From positions 1-45,546 of the forward strand of contig JAPOQK010000071.1 of the NCBI GenBank assembly GCA_026710795.1: a stretch of DNA of 45,546 bases. Reading direction: 5' to 3'. The translations under genes were made by a program, and so were the position numbers. This document shows, one piece after another, positions 1 through 8,137 of the stretch. The notes beneath the pieces were generated by a model. The model searched no databases, had not been told where the DNA came from, and saw only the letters and a program-made list of their open reading frames with translations. How positions within the stretch are numbered: the stretch's first letter is position 1; each line of letters opens with the position of its first letter. This DNA comes from Candidatus Poribacteria bacterium. GTDB taxonomy: Bacteria; Poribacteria; WGA-4E; WGA-3G.

Positions 1-100
1 CTATTCGGACACAATCTAACAGTTTGTGCTACATTATGTAGCAACTTGAGTTATATTAGACAATTCAAAAATAGACAAAAAACAGACAAAAATCAAGCAG

Positions 101-265
101 AACAAAGGTTACCGTTTTTCTTTTTTTTTACATTCAAAAAAACCGATAAAAACAACCCATAAACCCAGACAGGAACTAAAACCAGTGAAAAATACCAAAA
201 GTTACCGTTATGCAGAAATTAGACACAAAACAGTAACCTTTTTATACGGAAGAAAAAGCCAATGA
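101..265 (+). repeat. Repeat cassette, copy 1 (5' end indistinct)
   Basis: This shares a core at about 144-187 (GATAAAAACAACCCATAAAC followed by a CAGACAGGAACTAAAACC-like stretch) with cassettes at 17930-18307 (minus) and 45093-45378 (plus). It carries three short related motifs: AAAGGTTACCG at 104-114, AAAAGTTACCGTTATG at 197-212 and GTAACCTTTTT at 233-243. The first and third are perfectly complementary over 9 bp, and the second pairs with the third with one bulge. A purine-rich GGAAGAAAAAG (248-258) follows, then an ATG at 262. An open frame without a clear start runs from about 50 and ends in a TGA (263-265) that overlaps that ATG. The promoter seen in the other two copies is not recognisable here. 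Confidence 0.7.
197..243 (+). promoter_or_regulatory. Stem-loop of repeat cassette copy 1
   Basis: AAAAGTTAC (197-205) can pair with GTAACCTTTT (233-242) with one bulged base, just upstream of a Shine-Dalgarno-like GGAAGAAAAAG. A second upstream arm, AAAGGTTAC at 104-112, is a perfect 9-bp complement of the same 3' arm, so two alternative pairings compete. Whether this acts as RNA or as a DNA binding site cannot be told from sequence. Confidence 0.5.
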
Positions 266-435
266 AAATACAAAACAAACAATTCACAGTCAAAATTGAT
301 GTCTATGATGTCCGAAGTCTTGTGCATGGTATTTCCATTTCTTTTTTTATGCAAAGAACTTTACACACCCCAAGTTTACATTTTGATGTTCTAAATAATG
401 GCTCTTATACCGTTGACATTTTACATAGAAATTGA
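262..435 (+). CDS. Small ORF downstream of cassette copy 1 (57 aa, hypothetical)
   Basis: This 57-codon ORF begins with ATG after GGAAGAAAAAGCCA and starts MKIQNKQFTVKIDVYD. The small ORF downstream of cassette copy 2 begins MKFNDIHKQFAVK, so the two share MK followed by KQF-x-VK in the same place relative to the stem-loop. After that the two diverge. The rest shows no recognised domain, and the -35 element proposed for the next gene lies in its last codons. It may be a decayed member of a small gene family fused to unrelated sequence. Confidence 0.3.
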   Translation: MKIQNKQFTVKIDVYDVRSLVHGISISFFMQRTLHTPSLHFDVLNNGSYTVDILHRN

Positions 436-441
436 TACCCT
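413..441 (+). promoter_or_regulatory. Probable promoter of the DMFase-like gene
   Basis: TTGACA at 413-418 is followed after 17 nt by TACCCT at 436-441. Transcription would start near 448, just before the Shine-Dalgarno AAAGGAGG at 451-458 and the ATG at 466. The -10 box is a modest match. Confidence 0.45.
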
Positions 442-465
442 ACACATATCAAAGGAGGAAACATC

Positions 466-1842
466 ATGGCAACTTTGACGCAAACTGAGAACCGCATTAG
501 ACCTCTCTATATTGACGGATACACACATCAACTGAGTTATGCCCCCGGTGAGGAGATAGCGTTTCATGTCTCAACCAGTGCAGGTAGTCATTCTCTGGAA
601 ATTGCGCGTATCGGTGCGGAACGTGAGGTCGTATTCAACGAATCTGGACTTCCGGGTAAGGCACAACCGATACCCGTAAATGCCTCATCACACGGATGTG
701 GTTGGGAAACTACCTATACGTTTGAGGTGCCAGAGACGTGGCAAAGCGGGTATTATGAAGGCATTCTCCGCGCATCAGATGGTGGTGGAGACCCTATCTA
801 TAGAAATCATCGCATAGCCGAAAGTTCACTATTTTTCATTGTCCGTCCCGAAAAACCCGGAAAGAACACCCCTATTCTCTTCCAACTTTCCACAAACACA
901 TATAACGCTTATACCAACTGGGGTGGTTTTAGTCTTTATGGGTATCACGGACAGAATGGAATGCAAGGACGGCGTGTTTCATTTGACCGACCCATTGGGA
1001 GCCAGTTCAGGACTTGGGAGTTGCCCTTTGTTGCTTGGGCAGAACAGAACGGATATACACTTGATTATGCAGCGAATAGTGACCTTGAATTCCGTCCTGA
1101 AATGTTGGAACATTACAAACTGGTATTGAGCCTTGGACACGACGAATATTGGTCTGCACCGATGCGTGATAATTTGGAGGAATTCATTGCGAAGGGTGGA
1201 AACGTTGCCTTCTTAAGCGGAAATGCAGTGTGTTGGCAGGTGCGTTCTGAAGACGATGGACGCGCCCTCGTATGCTGGAAACAGAGTTACAATCAAGATC
1301 CTATTTACAAAACCGATGATTACAGCACACTGAGTACTTTGTGGAGCCACTATTTAGTTGAACGTCCTGAAAACCAACTGACCGGTGTCGGGTTTCTACA
1401 AGGTGGTTATCACTTGAGCCACGGACAATTTATGGATGGCGATGGTGCGTACACTGCACATCGTCCAGAACATTGGGTGTTTGAAGGCACAGACTTGGCA
1501 AGAGATGAAAAGTTTGGTGGGCAAAATACCGTTGTCGGCTACGAATGTGATGGCTGCGAATTCACGCTTGAAGATGGCTTACCGGTTCCAACCTATCAAG
1601 ATGGCACTCCAGAAGGATTTACCATTCTGGCTACTGCTCCTGTGCGTTGGCATCCAGACGATTGTGAATGGTATGAACGTTGGGAACAAGGATATACAGG
1701 TGCTGCAACAATGGGTATCTATACAAAAGGCGGTACTGTCTTTACGGCTGCTACAACGGATTGGTCGCATGGATTGGCTGGTGGTGATGCTGTTGTGGAA
1801 CAGATTACGCATAATGTTTTGCAACGGCTTGCGGGTAAGTAG
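466..1842 (+). CDS. N,N-dimethylformamidase large-subunit-like protein
   Basis: The 458-residue product resembles the C-terminal region of the large (beta) subunit of N,N-dimethylformamidase, an iron amidohydrolase family that releases amines from formamides. Seen directly: an N-terminal beta-rich segment (about 1-130), the stretch STNTYNAYTNWGG (142-154) and LSLGHDEYWS (221-230) leading into a Rossmann-like run ending in GGNVAFLSGN, all typical of the family. It is shorter than the classical subunit of roughly 760 residues, and no small-subunit gene is adjacent, so the substrate is uncertain. The start is well set by AAAGGAGG with an 8-nt spacer. There is no signal peptide, so it is probably cytoplasmic. 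It stands alone, with a promoter immediately upstream and a converging operon downstream. Confidence 0.75.
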   Translation: MATLTQTENRIRPLYIDGYTHQLSYAPGEEIAFHVSTSAGSHSLEIARIGAEREVVFNESGLPGKAQPIPVNASSHGCGWETTYTFEVPETWQSGYYEGILRASDGGGDPIYRNHRIAESSLFFIVRPEKPGKNTPILFQLSTNTYNAYTNWGGFSLYGYHGQNGMQGRRVSFDRPIGSQFRTWELPFVAWAEQNGYTLDYAANSDLEFRPEMLEHYKLVLSLGHDEYWSAPMRDNLEEFIAKGGNVAFLSGNAVCWQVRSEDDGRALVCWKQSYNQDPIYKTDDYSTLSTLWSHYLVERPENQLTGVGFLQGGYHLSHGQFMDGDGAYTAHRPEHWVFEGTDLARDEKFGGQNTVVGYECDGCEFTLEDGLPVPTYQDGTPEGFTILATAPVRWHPDDCEWYERWEQGYTGAATMGIYTKGGTVFTAATTDWSHGLAGGDAVVEQITHNVLQRLAGK

Positions 1843-2000
1843 GCACAAGGAATAGGTATTAGAAACGCTCTGATATAAAATTGGTGGTTGGTTGACGTAC
1901 ATTGCTTAAATCATATGACAATTAGATACTTTGTCAGCATACAAAGAAGAGACCGTCTTGGGTGGAAATTTATTTATCCTACTTATCCTTGTTATGTCCT

Positions 2001-2753
2001 CTAACTTTGTTCCATGCCCATCCGTGAGTCTATTTTATTCCGATACTGATGAATGGTAGGTATGCGGTCGCAAAAGTCCTTATAATATTTCCAGCCATAT
2101 AACGTTATCATAATGCAAAGCAATAACGTTACAGGACAATCGGCTGGTAACGGAAAAGAAGGTTGTGATTCTGGAAGCCAACTGAGACATTTAATTTGGA
2201 GTATATTGCCAAATTGCTTCGGACTAAACTGATGAATGAGTTGTGCATGATGGAAGTCGTGAATCCCTGTACCGTCTGGTGTTTCCATACGGAACCCAAT
2301 CCCATTGAGTTTTGTTTTGTCATTCTCATCAAGAGTAACTAACATGACCCTGAATTTTGCGATACTTTGGTTTCTATTCAGATTGCATGATAGTGAGAAA
2401 ATTGGCACAAACTCAGCATCATCAGCATCTCTTTTCAAAGGTGGCAAATATAAAACTTTGTTCTCCTTGAAAAAATTCACGTTAGCAGTATCGGAAGATG
2501 AAAAAAAACTTTTAATATCCTCAGGTTTTACGGGTTGTAGGAACGGTAACTGTAGTTGGGACACAAATTTGTAAGTTTCTAATGCACATTTAGATGGTTC
2601 CCACTTCTTCTCTTTGTCAATCCAGGCAGATTTTTGAATTGTACATAGAGGTGTAAGAATTTGATTAAACGCTGTAATGATTTTTAACATTATATTTTCC
2701 GAGAAAAATTCAGAGAGAAAATCTGACTCTGGGTTGATAATTAACTCTATCAA
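2001..2753 (-). CDS. Unknown protein, third gene of the twin-GHKL kinase operon
   Basis: I do not recognise a domain in this 250-residue protein. It is soluble, with no signal peptide or convincing membrane helix, and contains the stretches GFRMETPDGTGIHDFHHAQL and SWLPESQPSFPLPADCPV, which look structured and conserved rather than random. The longest frame begins at a TTG (2751-2753) and overlaps the upstream receiver-like gene by 44 bp. An alternative ATG at 2688-2690 (residue 22) lies 20 nt after that gene's stop; neither has a strong ribosome site. The position suggests that it acts with the kinase and receiver as an output or effector protein. AT-rich like its two partners. Confidence 0.65.
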   Translation of the reverse strand: MIELIINPESDFLSEFFSENIMLKIITAFNQILTPLCTIQKSAWIDKEKKWEPSKCALETYKFVSQLQLPFLQPVKPEDIKSFFSSSDTANVNFFKENKVLYLPPLKRDADDAEFVPIFSLSCNLNRNQSIAKFRVMLVTLDENDKTKLNGIGFRMETPDGTGIHDFHHAQLIHQFSPKQFGNILQIKCLSWLPESQPSFPLPADCPVTLLLCIMITLYGWKYYKDFCDRIPTIHQYRNKIDSRMGMEQS

Positions 2754-3966
2754 AGTTTCTAACGAACCGTCGCGTGAATGGGGAGGCTATATCGGCAAGG
2801 AATTCCTTGCAGTCCGCCTGCTCATGGAAACAAGATGTATCTTCGCAAAATGCCCAATCAGGGATCGCAGTCAACCAAGGTTCTGTTACTTCTTTGATAC
2901 CTTCACATTCGCGTAGTTTATCCCAAAACCAGACGGGTCGCGAAATCCAATAACTTTTCTTAAATCTAAAGGGTTCTATCGAATCTGTGTCAAGTCCTAA
3001 ATTGGCATAAGCTACTAATCGCGCTGTTTCGTTCCAAGTTTCAATTTTATCCTCATCATCCTTAATTAAACTTGGATACCTTGAGACTAAGTGTGGGGCA
3101 TCTACGAGGATGTCCTGTTCCGGTAGGACAAGTTGTTCCAGCCATTTTGATATTCTGGCGGCACAAACTCTCACTAAAACCTGGTCGTTGATACCATTTA
3201 CTACCTTTTTCTCATCTTTAGATCTTAAGCCATTACCAGATTTAGTTACAAATTCCCGGAATGTCGTTTGAAAAGGTTCTTTTCCTTCATACTGCCCAAT
3301 GAATTGAACTATTTCACGAGGTAGCAATTGAAACACCTCTGAATCAAAATCAAGCACTTCACAAATGGGTTCATCTAACTTCCTTTGAATCTCTTCAATT
3401 CGTTTATCAAAATTGTGTATAGAATCGGCTAAATTAGGCCAATACCAAGGTCTGTACTCATGTTCGGAATCTTTCCAATCACCCATCCAAAGATTAGGGT
3501 TACCTAACTGCTGATCCCCCAAATTTAAGTCCGCGAATGAATCCAGACCTCCTCTTAGTGTCAAATCAAAAGGGTTGTTACCATATTGATTTAAACCAAT
3601 AATCAACTTGCATTTTGAAAAGCAGCGGACAAGATAAGCAATAATTTCACCGGTTAGGGATCCTGTGGGAGATTCCTCTACTTGACTTCCTAATAGATCG
3701 TAATCAATGATAAACATTGATGCGTTATCAATATTTTCCGCACCATCTGGGGAATTTGCTTTAGGGTATATATCTTTTATATTCCGAAACTTCATTCGTC
3801 TCTGCTCCAACGCTTTTATTGCGTTTTGGAATTCACCATGTTTTAAGGATACAACATTAAAATTTCCGCTTTGATTTGCTTTGTCAAGCCCTTTTTCTAA
3901 CTTGCACTTAAATTTCCCTGCTCGTTGTCTGTCATCATCGTATATCAGGATTGTTTTTTTACTCAT
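2710..3966 (-). CDS. Receiver-like protein with large unknown C-terminal region
   Basis: The 418-residue product opens like a response-regulator receiver: a beta strand followed by acidic D10-D11-D12 (ILIYDDD), then FIIDYDLLG with D88 as the likely phospho-acceptor. The remaining ~290 residues are not a known DNA-binding output domain; I see no helix-turn-helix. The receiver is divergent, and the usual Lys near its end is not obvious. The longest frame starts at 3981, but the ATG at 3964-3966 has GGAGGGA 6-7 nt upstream and overlaps the kinase stop as ATGA, so I choose it. This points to translational coupling and a 1:1 partnership with the upstream kinase. Output is probably protein-protein or enzymatic rather than transcriptional, which is inference. 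Confidence 0.7.
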   Translation of the reverse strand: MSKKTILIYDDDRQRAGKFKCKLEKGLDKANQSGNFNVVSLKHGEFQNAIKALEQRRMKFRNIKDIYPKANSPDGAENIDNASMFIIDYDLLGSQVEESPTGSLTGEIIAYLVRCFSKCKLIIGLNQYGNNPFDLTLRGGLDSFADLNLGDQQLGNPNLWMGDWKDSEHEYRPWYWPNLADSIHNFDKRIEEIQRKLDEPICEVLDFDSEVFQLLPREIVQFIGQYEGKEPFQTTFREFVTKSGNGLRSKDEKKVVNGINDQVLVRVCAARISKWLEQLVLPEQDILVDAPHLVSRYPSLIKDDEDKIETWNETARLVAYANLGLDTDSIEPFRFKKSYWISRPVWFWDKLRECEGIKEVTEPWLTAIPDWAFCEDTSCFHEQADCKEFLADIASPFTRRFVRNFDRVNYQPRVRFSL

Positions 3967-6128
3967 TTGTCTTCCCTCCACTGAATTGAAAACGCAGTTC
4001 TAAATCCTTTTTCAGGTTTAACGAATCGGACACGACAACCAATATTATCCGCAACTAATCGAACTATCGTAAGTCCAAGACCAGTGCCACCATAGCCAAG
4101 TGCTTTCCTTTCCGGTGAAATCTTTGATTCTCTTTCAAATGGCTCAAAAAGTTTCTCAGCATTCTTAATATTAATCCCATATCCAGTATCCTGAATAAGA
4201 ATTTCCTCAGTTTTATTATGAGAACGAGAACTGATATGCAACAAACGCATAGAAGAATCAAGCATTGCAGTAAAAGCGTTAATAAACACATTTTGAAAGA
4301 TCGCACCCCATTCAGCAAATGACCCTTTAGGAAGGTACAATAGCTCATCAAGTTGATTATAAATTATTTTAGTGTCTCTTGCCAAAAAACTTGTCTGGTG
4401 GATGATTTCTTCAATTACTGTCTTTGCCCGTAGTCTTTTGTCTCGCATTAGTATATTATCGGCATCAGCGACGTAGTCAAACAGAAGATTCGTTGATTTT
4501 GCCCTTTTAAGCCAAACTGCTAAATCCTTGCTTAGTGAGTTGAGATTTGTTTGAAGAGCAGAATCCGTTGTCTTTATCGCTTTGATTTTATTTATAGTGT
4601 TTTCAATAAAAGCAAATTGTTTTTGCAGTTCATGTTGATATGATAGGGCTGAAATACCCGCAGTGGCAAGGGGGGCAAGCATCCCCATTTGTCCAAGAAC
4701 AAACTCCTGATCATCCTTTACTTTCGTTGTTGCCTCATGAACTTCCTTATAAATTTCTTTGTAGACTTCTTTGGGGATTTCAGGTTCGTAATATTCTAAT
4801 ACTTCCTCAACTCGCTCAAATTTCTTTGAAGTAGACTCGGTTGATGTCTCTCGTTTTTTTTCTTCATTCTTTTTCTTTGTAACTTCATTTGCATACCAAT
4901 CTATTGCATAACGAACCGTAGTTACCAAATCATCATAGGCAATAGTTTTTGTTAAACGGTCACGAGTAATCATGTTTTTGAGATTAGGTTCATCGGAAGT
5001 ATTGACGTTTACAATCCCAAGAACACGACCAAGAGTAGGTAAATTATGCAATGCTCTTGGTACCTGTGGGATATCTTCGGGAAGAAGTTTAGATACGTTT
5101 TTTCTATGTGAATGATCAATTTCCAACCTCAGCCAGTCACTTTCTGGCATACCGTAATAGGGAAGACGAAACCCACCATCATATACGTGTATCCCACCGT
5201 GTTTTTCAAAATAATTCCGGGCATCAGCAACTTTGATTCCGAATTTTTGTTTGCCCCGTAAATTGTATATCCGTATTTCAAAACGACATGTATTCAAATT
5301 TACTGTTTTGTTGAATTTTCCATTATTGTGGTCAAAATCCATAATATTGTAATTATGGATTATTTTCTCTCCATCTGGAAACTCTAAGGCGAGAACCACT
5401 TCTCCATCTCGACACTTACCAACAAGTCGAGCAATCCATATACTTTTTATGGCATTCATTTGGGTTACAAATTCTTTCTCAAAATCATGCCGAGATGATT
5501 GAAAGCGGATTTTAAAGCGATCTTTTGGATTTTCCAAAGAAGATGCAGTTGAACCAAAAGGAGGTTGGAGCCACCATATCTCTGAAGCTAAATTACGAAT
5601 GGCATCACTGTTCCACACATGTTTAAGTCCTTTTAATATAATTGAAGTGCCTTTTTCAAAAGGACTACCTGATGGTTTGGGATTACACTTAACCTCTACT
5701 TCAGTAAGAAACTCCTTTAATTCTATAGCCTTTTCCCAATTGATTTTGGCTTTAAGCCATTCCCCACCACCATCCTCCGGTACAGTTTTAATGATTAATT
5801 TGTTTGCAAGGAATTGAACTGCTAAACGTCCCACACCCTTTGAACCTGACATTGTTCGTCCAAAGTTTCTTGAAATTTTTTTCTCCATTTTATGGGTTGT
5901 ACCAATCCGCATCCAGAAGTTTTGAAATTCTTCATAAGTCATGCCATGACCTTTGTCATATATCTCAATAAGGTCATCATTAGGTAAGAACTTAATCGTC
6001 ACTTCAGTAGCGTCTGCATCGTAACTATTTTTTATCAATTCAGCCAATGCAATGTGAGGTTTGCCAACAAGTCTCTCTCCAAGTTCTCTCAGAAGTTCAG
6101 CATCAACTTTAAAATGAAGTGTAGGCAT
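3963..6128 (-). CDS. Twin-GHKL ATPase / histidine kinase-like sensor
   Basis: The 721-residue protein has two ATP-binding domains of the GHKL superfamily. The N-terminal one is of the Hsp90/MutL/MORC type: E30-x3-N34-x2-D37 in ELIKNSYDAD, D58-x-G60-x-G62 in IYDKGHGM, and GSKGVGRLA at 95-103. The C-terminal one is of the histidine-kinase type: N box NVFINA (613-618), QDTGYG (646-651), an F box LFEPF and GYGGTGLGLT (678-687). Between them lie a Lys/Glu-rich coiled-coil stretch and a dimerisation-like helix with H499 in SYQHELQ, a candidate phospho-acceptor. No membrane segments are present, so it senses something inside the cell. It is the first gene of a coupled three-gene operon. Such Hsp90/MORC-type ATPases occur in bacterial conflict systems, so a defence role is plausible but unproven. 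Confidence 0.85.
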   Translation of the reverse strand: MPTLHFKVDAELLRELGERLVGKPHIALAELIKNSYDADATEVTIKFLPNDDLIEIYDKGHGMTYEEFQNFWMRIGTTHKMEKKISRNFGRTMSGSKGVGRLAVQFLANKLIIKTVPEDGGGEWLKAKINWEKAIELKEFLTEVEVKCNPKPSGSPFEKGTSIILKGLKHVWNSDAIRNLASEIWWLQPPFGSTASSLENPKDRFKIRFQSSRHDFEKEFVTQMNAIKSIWIARLVGKCRDGEVVLALEFPDGEKIIHNYNIMDFDHNNGKFNKTVNLNTCRFEIRIYNLRGKQKFGIKVADARNYFEKHGGIHVYDGGFRLPYYGMPESDWLRLEIDHSHRKNVSKLLPEDIPQVPRALHNLPTLGRVLGIVNVNTSDEPNLKNMITRDRLTKTIAYDDLVTTVRYAIDWYANEVTKKKNEEKKRETSTESTSKKFERVEEVLEYYEPEIPKEVYKEIYKEVHEATTKVKDDQEFVLGQMGMLAPLATAGISALSYQHELQKQFAFIENTINKIKAIKTTDSALQTNLNSLSKDLAVWLKRAKSTNLLFDYVADADNILMRDKRLRAKTVIEEIIHQTSFLARDTKIIYNQLDELLYLPKGSFAEWGAIFQNVFINAFTAMLDSSMRLLHISSRSHNKTEEILIQDTGYGINIKNAEKLFEPFERESKISPERKALGYGGTGLGLTIVRLVADNIGCRVRFVKPEKGFRTAFSIQWREDK

Positions 6129-6474
6129 GGTTTTTATCCTTCAAACTCGCTCAAATGAATATAACTTCCGTTCCCTCGATATGTTTCTAATATAACACAA
6201 ATATGTCCCATATATCAAGAGGTTTCTGTTATCTGATTCTTCTCAGTCGTAGTTTTGAACAGTTCTCTAATCGTAATGGTGTTGTAAATTCTATAATGAT
6301 ATGATATGATATTCAGCATGTACGTTGCGTTTCGTTCTTACTTTCACCCCACTTGTCATGAAGTTTAACAGACCAAAACTGCAAAAATAGTCCAAAGTAT
6401 TGTAATTACTACTGAATTATCCACTTTAATAAACGTTGAAATACTCGTTTACGTTTCTCAACTTGGAGTCTGAA
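6129..6474. other. Divergent intergenic region
   Basis: This AT-rich gap separates the minus-strand kinase operon from the plus-strand sulfatase and must hold both promoters. A run of three ATGAT-type 5-mers (about 6296-6313) is the only local structure I see. A TTG-initiated extension of the sulfatase frame from 6436 lacks a ribosome site. No RNA gene is recognisable. Confidence 0.5.
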
Positions 6475-7923
6475 ATGCCTAACGACCAACCAAATATCCT
6501 CTTAATAACAACCGACCAACAACGCGGTGACTGTTTAGGTATTGACACTGACGGTCCCGATTGTCTACAGACACCGAATCTTGACTGGATCGGTCGCAGT
6601 GGAACACATTTTCGACGCGGATATGCCGAATGTCCGAGTTGTATTCCTGCCCGACGCGGTATAATGACCGGTACCGCACCTGCAGCCAACGGAATGGTTG
6701 GATATACAGGAGCACAGTGGAACCCACCTCATACGCTTGCTGGCGAATTATCCGCAGCCGGTTATCAAACCGAGATGATCGGCAAACTTCATCTGTCTCC
6801 ACCACGCAAGCGATACGGTTTTGATCACCTTCAACTGTCCGATGCTACTCATGGAACTGCCAACAACGACTACGTTGAATGGTTGCAACACTACTACCGA
6901 CGGAATGACTTTGATCCGGGTATGGCACACGGTGTCTCTGCAAACGGATGGGTTGGTCGTCCGCATCATCTACCTGAAGAACAGATGCATACATTTTGGT
7001 GTATTGACCGTGCCCTTAATTTTATCCGAAAACGAGACCCGTCAACCCCGTATTTCCTAAACATTTCCTTTATAGACCCACATCCACCACTGACACCTCC
7101 AGCACATTACTATGAACGTTACATCCAACGTGATCTTCCGCAACCAGTGATCGGGGACTGGGCTTCCGAATTTGACGGTCCTCAGAAAGGTCTGAATCCA
7201 AATGCGTGGGATATTAGTCTTGACCAATATGATATGCAATGTGCGCGGGCTGCCTATTACGGAATGATTAATTTCATAGATGATCAGATTGGTCGGCTGC
7301 TTCAAAACGCTGGTAATTTGAATGACTGTCTCGTTATTTTCACTTCCGACCACGGTGAAATGCTGGGTGATCACAACATGTTCCGCAAAACCTTTCCTTA
7401 TGAAGCATCAGCACGAGTGCCGTTTCTTATACGAGCACCTCGGAGATGGGGTTATGCACAAGAAACCGTCTGTAATAGTCCTGTGGGTTTGCAGGACATC
7501 ATGCCAACTATTCTTGACGCAGCAAATATTGAGATTCCAAATACCTGTACCGGCAAAAGTCTACTTCCCATTATGCGAGGTGATACTGATAGGGTAAGGG
7601 ATTGTCTACACGGGGAACACTCCGGTTGCTATAATAACGACCACGGCAACCACTATGTCACTGATGGAGAACACAAATACATCTGGTATTCCCAAACAGG
7701 CAGAGAACACCTTTTTAATCTGCAAGATGATCCACACGAAACAACAGATTTAGCACTTCAGAGCGATGCTGAAACGCTACTAATACCTTGGAGGAATCGT
7801 CTGATAGAGTTTCTACGCGACCGTCCGGAAGGATTTACGGATGGTAAGAGTCTCATAGCAGGACAATCCCATAAAGCCTTGTTGCCTGACTATAATCCCG
7901 AGGCTACCTATTCTTATTTATAA
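6475..7923 (+). CDS. Sulfatase (formylglycine-dependent, alkaline phosphatase superfamily)
   Basis: The 482-residue enzyme hydrolyses sulfate esters. NILLITTDQQRGD near the N terminus supplies metal-binding residues, and C56-I-P-A-R60 matches the C-x-P-x-R recognition motif whose Cys is converted to formylglycine by a maturase. FTSDHGEMLGDH later in the protein supplies further metal ligands. ATG 6475 has GGAG 6 nt upstream; the longer frame opens with an unsupported TTG at 6436. No signal peptide is visible, so it appears cytoplasmic, suggesting that it acts on imported sulfated sugars or small sulfate esters; the substrate cannot be inferred. Family relatives are abundant in bacteria that feed on sulfated polysaccharides. 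Confidence 0.9.
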   Translation: MPNDQPNILLITTDQQRGDCLGIDTDGPDCLQTPNLDWIGRSGTHFRRGYAECPSCIPARRGIMTGTAPAANGMVGYTGAQWNPPHTLAGELSAAGYQTEMIGKLHLSPPRKRYGFDHLQLSDATHGTANNDYVEWLQHYYRRNDFDPGMAHGVSANGWVGRPHHLPEEQMHTFWCIDRALNFIRKRDPSTPYFLNISFIDPHPPLTPPAHYYERYIQRDLPQPVIGDWASEFDGPQKGLNPNAWDISLDQYDMQCARAAYYGMINFIDDQIGRLLQNAGNLNDCLVIFTSDHGEMLGDHNMFRKTFPYEASARVPFLIRAPRRWGYAQETVCNSPVGLQDIMPTILDAANIEIPNTCTGKSLLPIMRGDTDRVRDCLHGEHSGCYNNDHGNHYVTDGEHKYIWYSQTGREHLFNLQDDPHETTDLALQSDAETLLIPWRNRLIEFLRDRPEGFTDGKSLIAGQSHKALLPDYNPEATYSYL

Positions 7924-8007
7924 GGTTTCTTACTGTATGTCGGGATCTCTGTATCCCATAGCTGTCAACTTAAGGGAACGAATCCATTTATTATAGGGTT
8001 TCTTCTG

Positions 8008-8070
8008 TAGGAGCGACCCGGGGAATGCCTTAATGGCATTCATACCGTTGATTTCCCGGTCGCGATATAA
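8008..8070. repeat. Nested palindrome (GTAGGAGCGA-type short repeat)
   Basis: GCGACCCGGGGAA (8013-8025) is imperfectly complementary to TTTCCCGGTCGC (8052-8063). Inside lies a second hairpin, GAATGCC (8023-8029) with GGCATTC (8035-8041), a perfect 7-bp stem with a 5-nt loop. The leading GTAGGAGCGA matches the short palindromic repeats at 18763 and 38241-38254, so this is probably another member of that dispersed class. No T-run follows, so it is not a standard terminator. Confidence 0.55.
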
Positions 8071-8101
8071 TCACCTTATTCGCAACCGAGAAATCAACTT
8101 A

Positions 8102-8130
8102 TTGCAAATCCACTCATGATATGCTATCCT
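8102..8130 (+). promoter_or_regulatory. Promoter of the radical SAM gene (leaderless)
   Basis: TTGCAA at 8102-8107, a 17-nt spacer and TATCCT at 8125-8130. The -10 box ends 7 nt before the ATG at 8138, so the transcript should begin at or within a base or two of the start codon. The same two boxes with the same spacer occur at 37702-37730 on the other strand. Confidence 0.6.
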
Positions 8131-8137
8131 ATTCAGT

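Noticed and set aside
115..129. T-run at 115-129 as a terminator.
   Set aside because: No upstream gene in the window and no stable GC hairpin before it.
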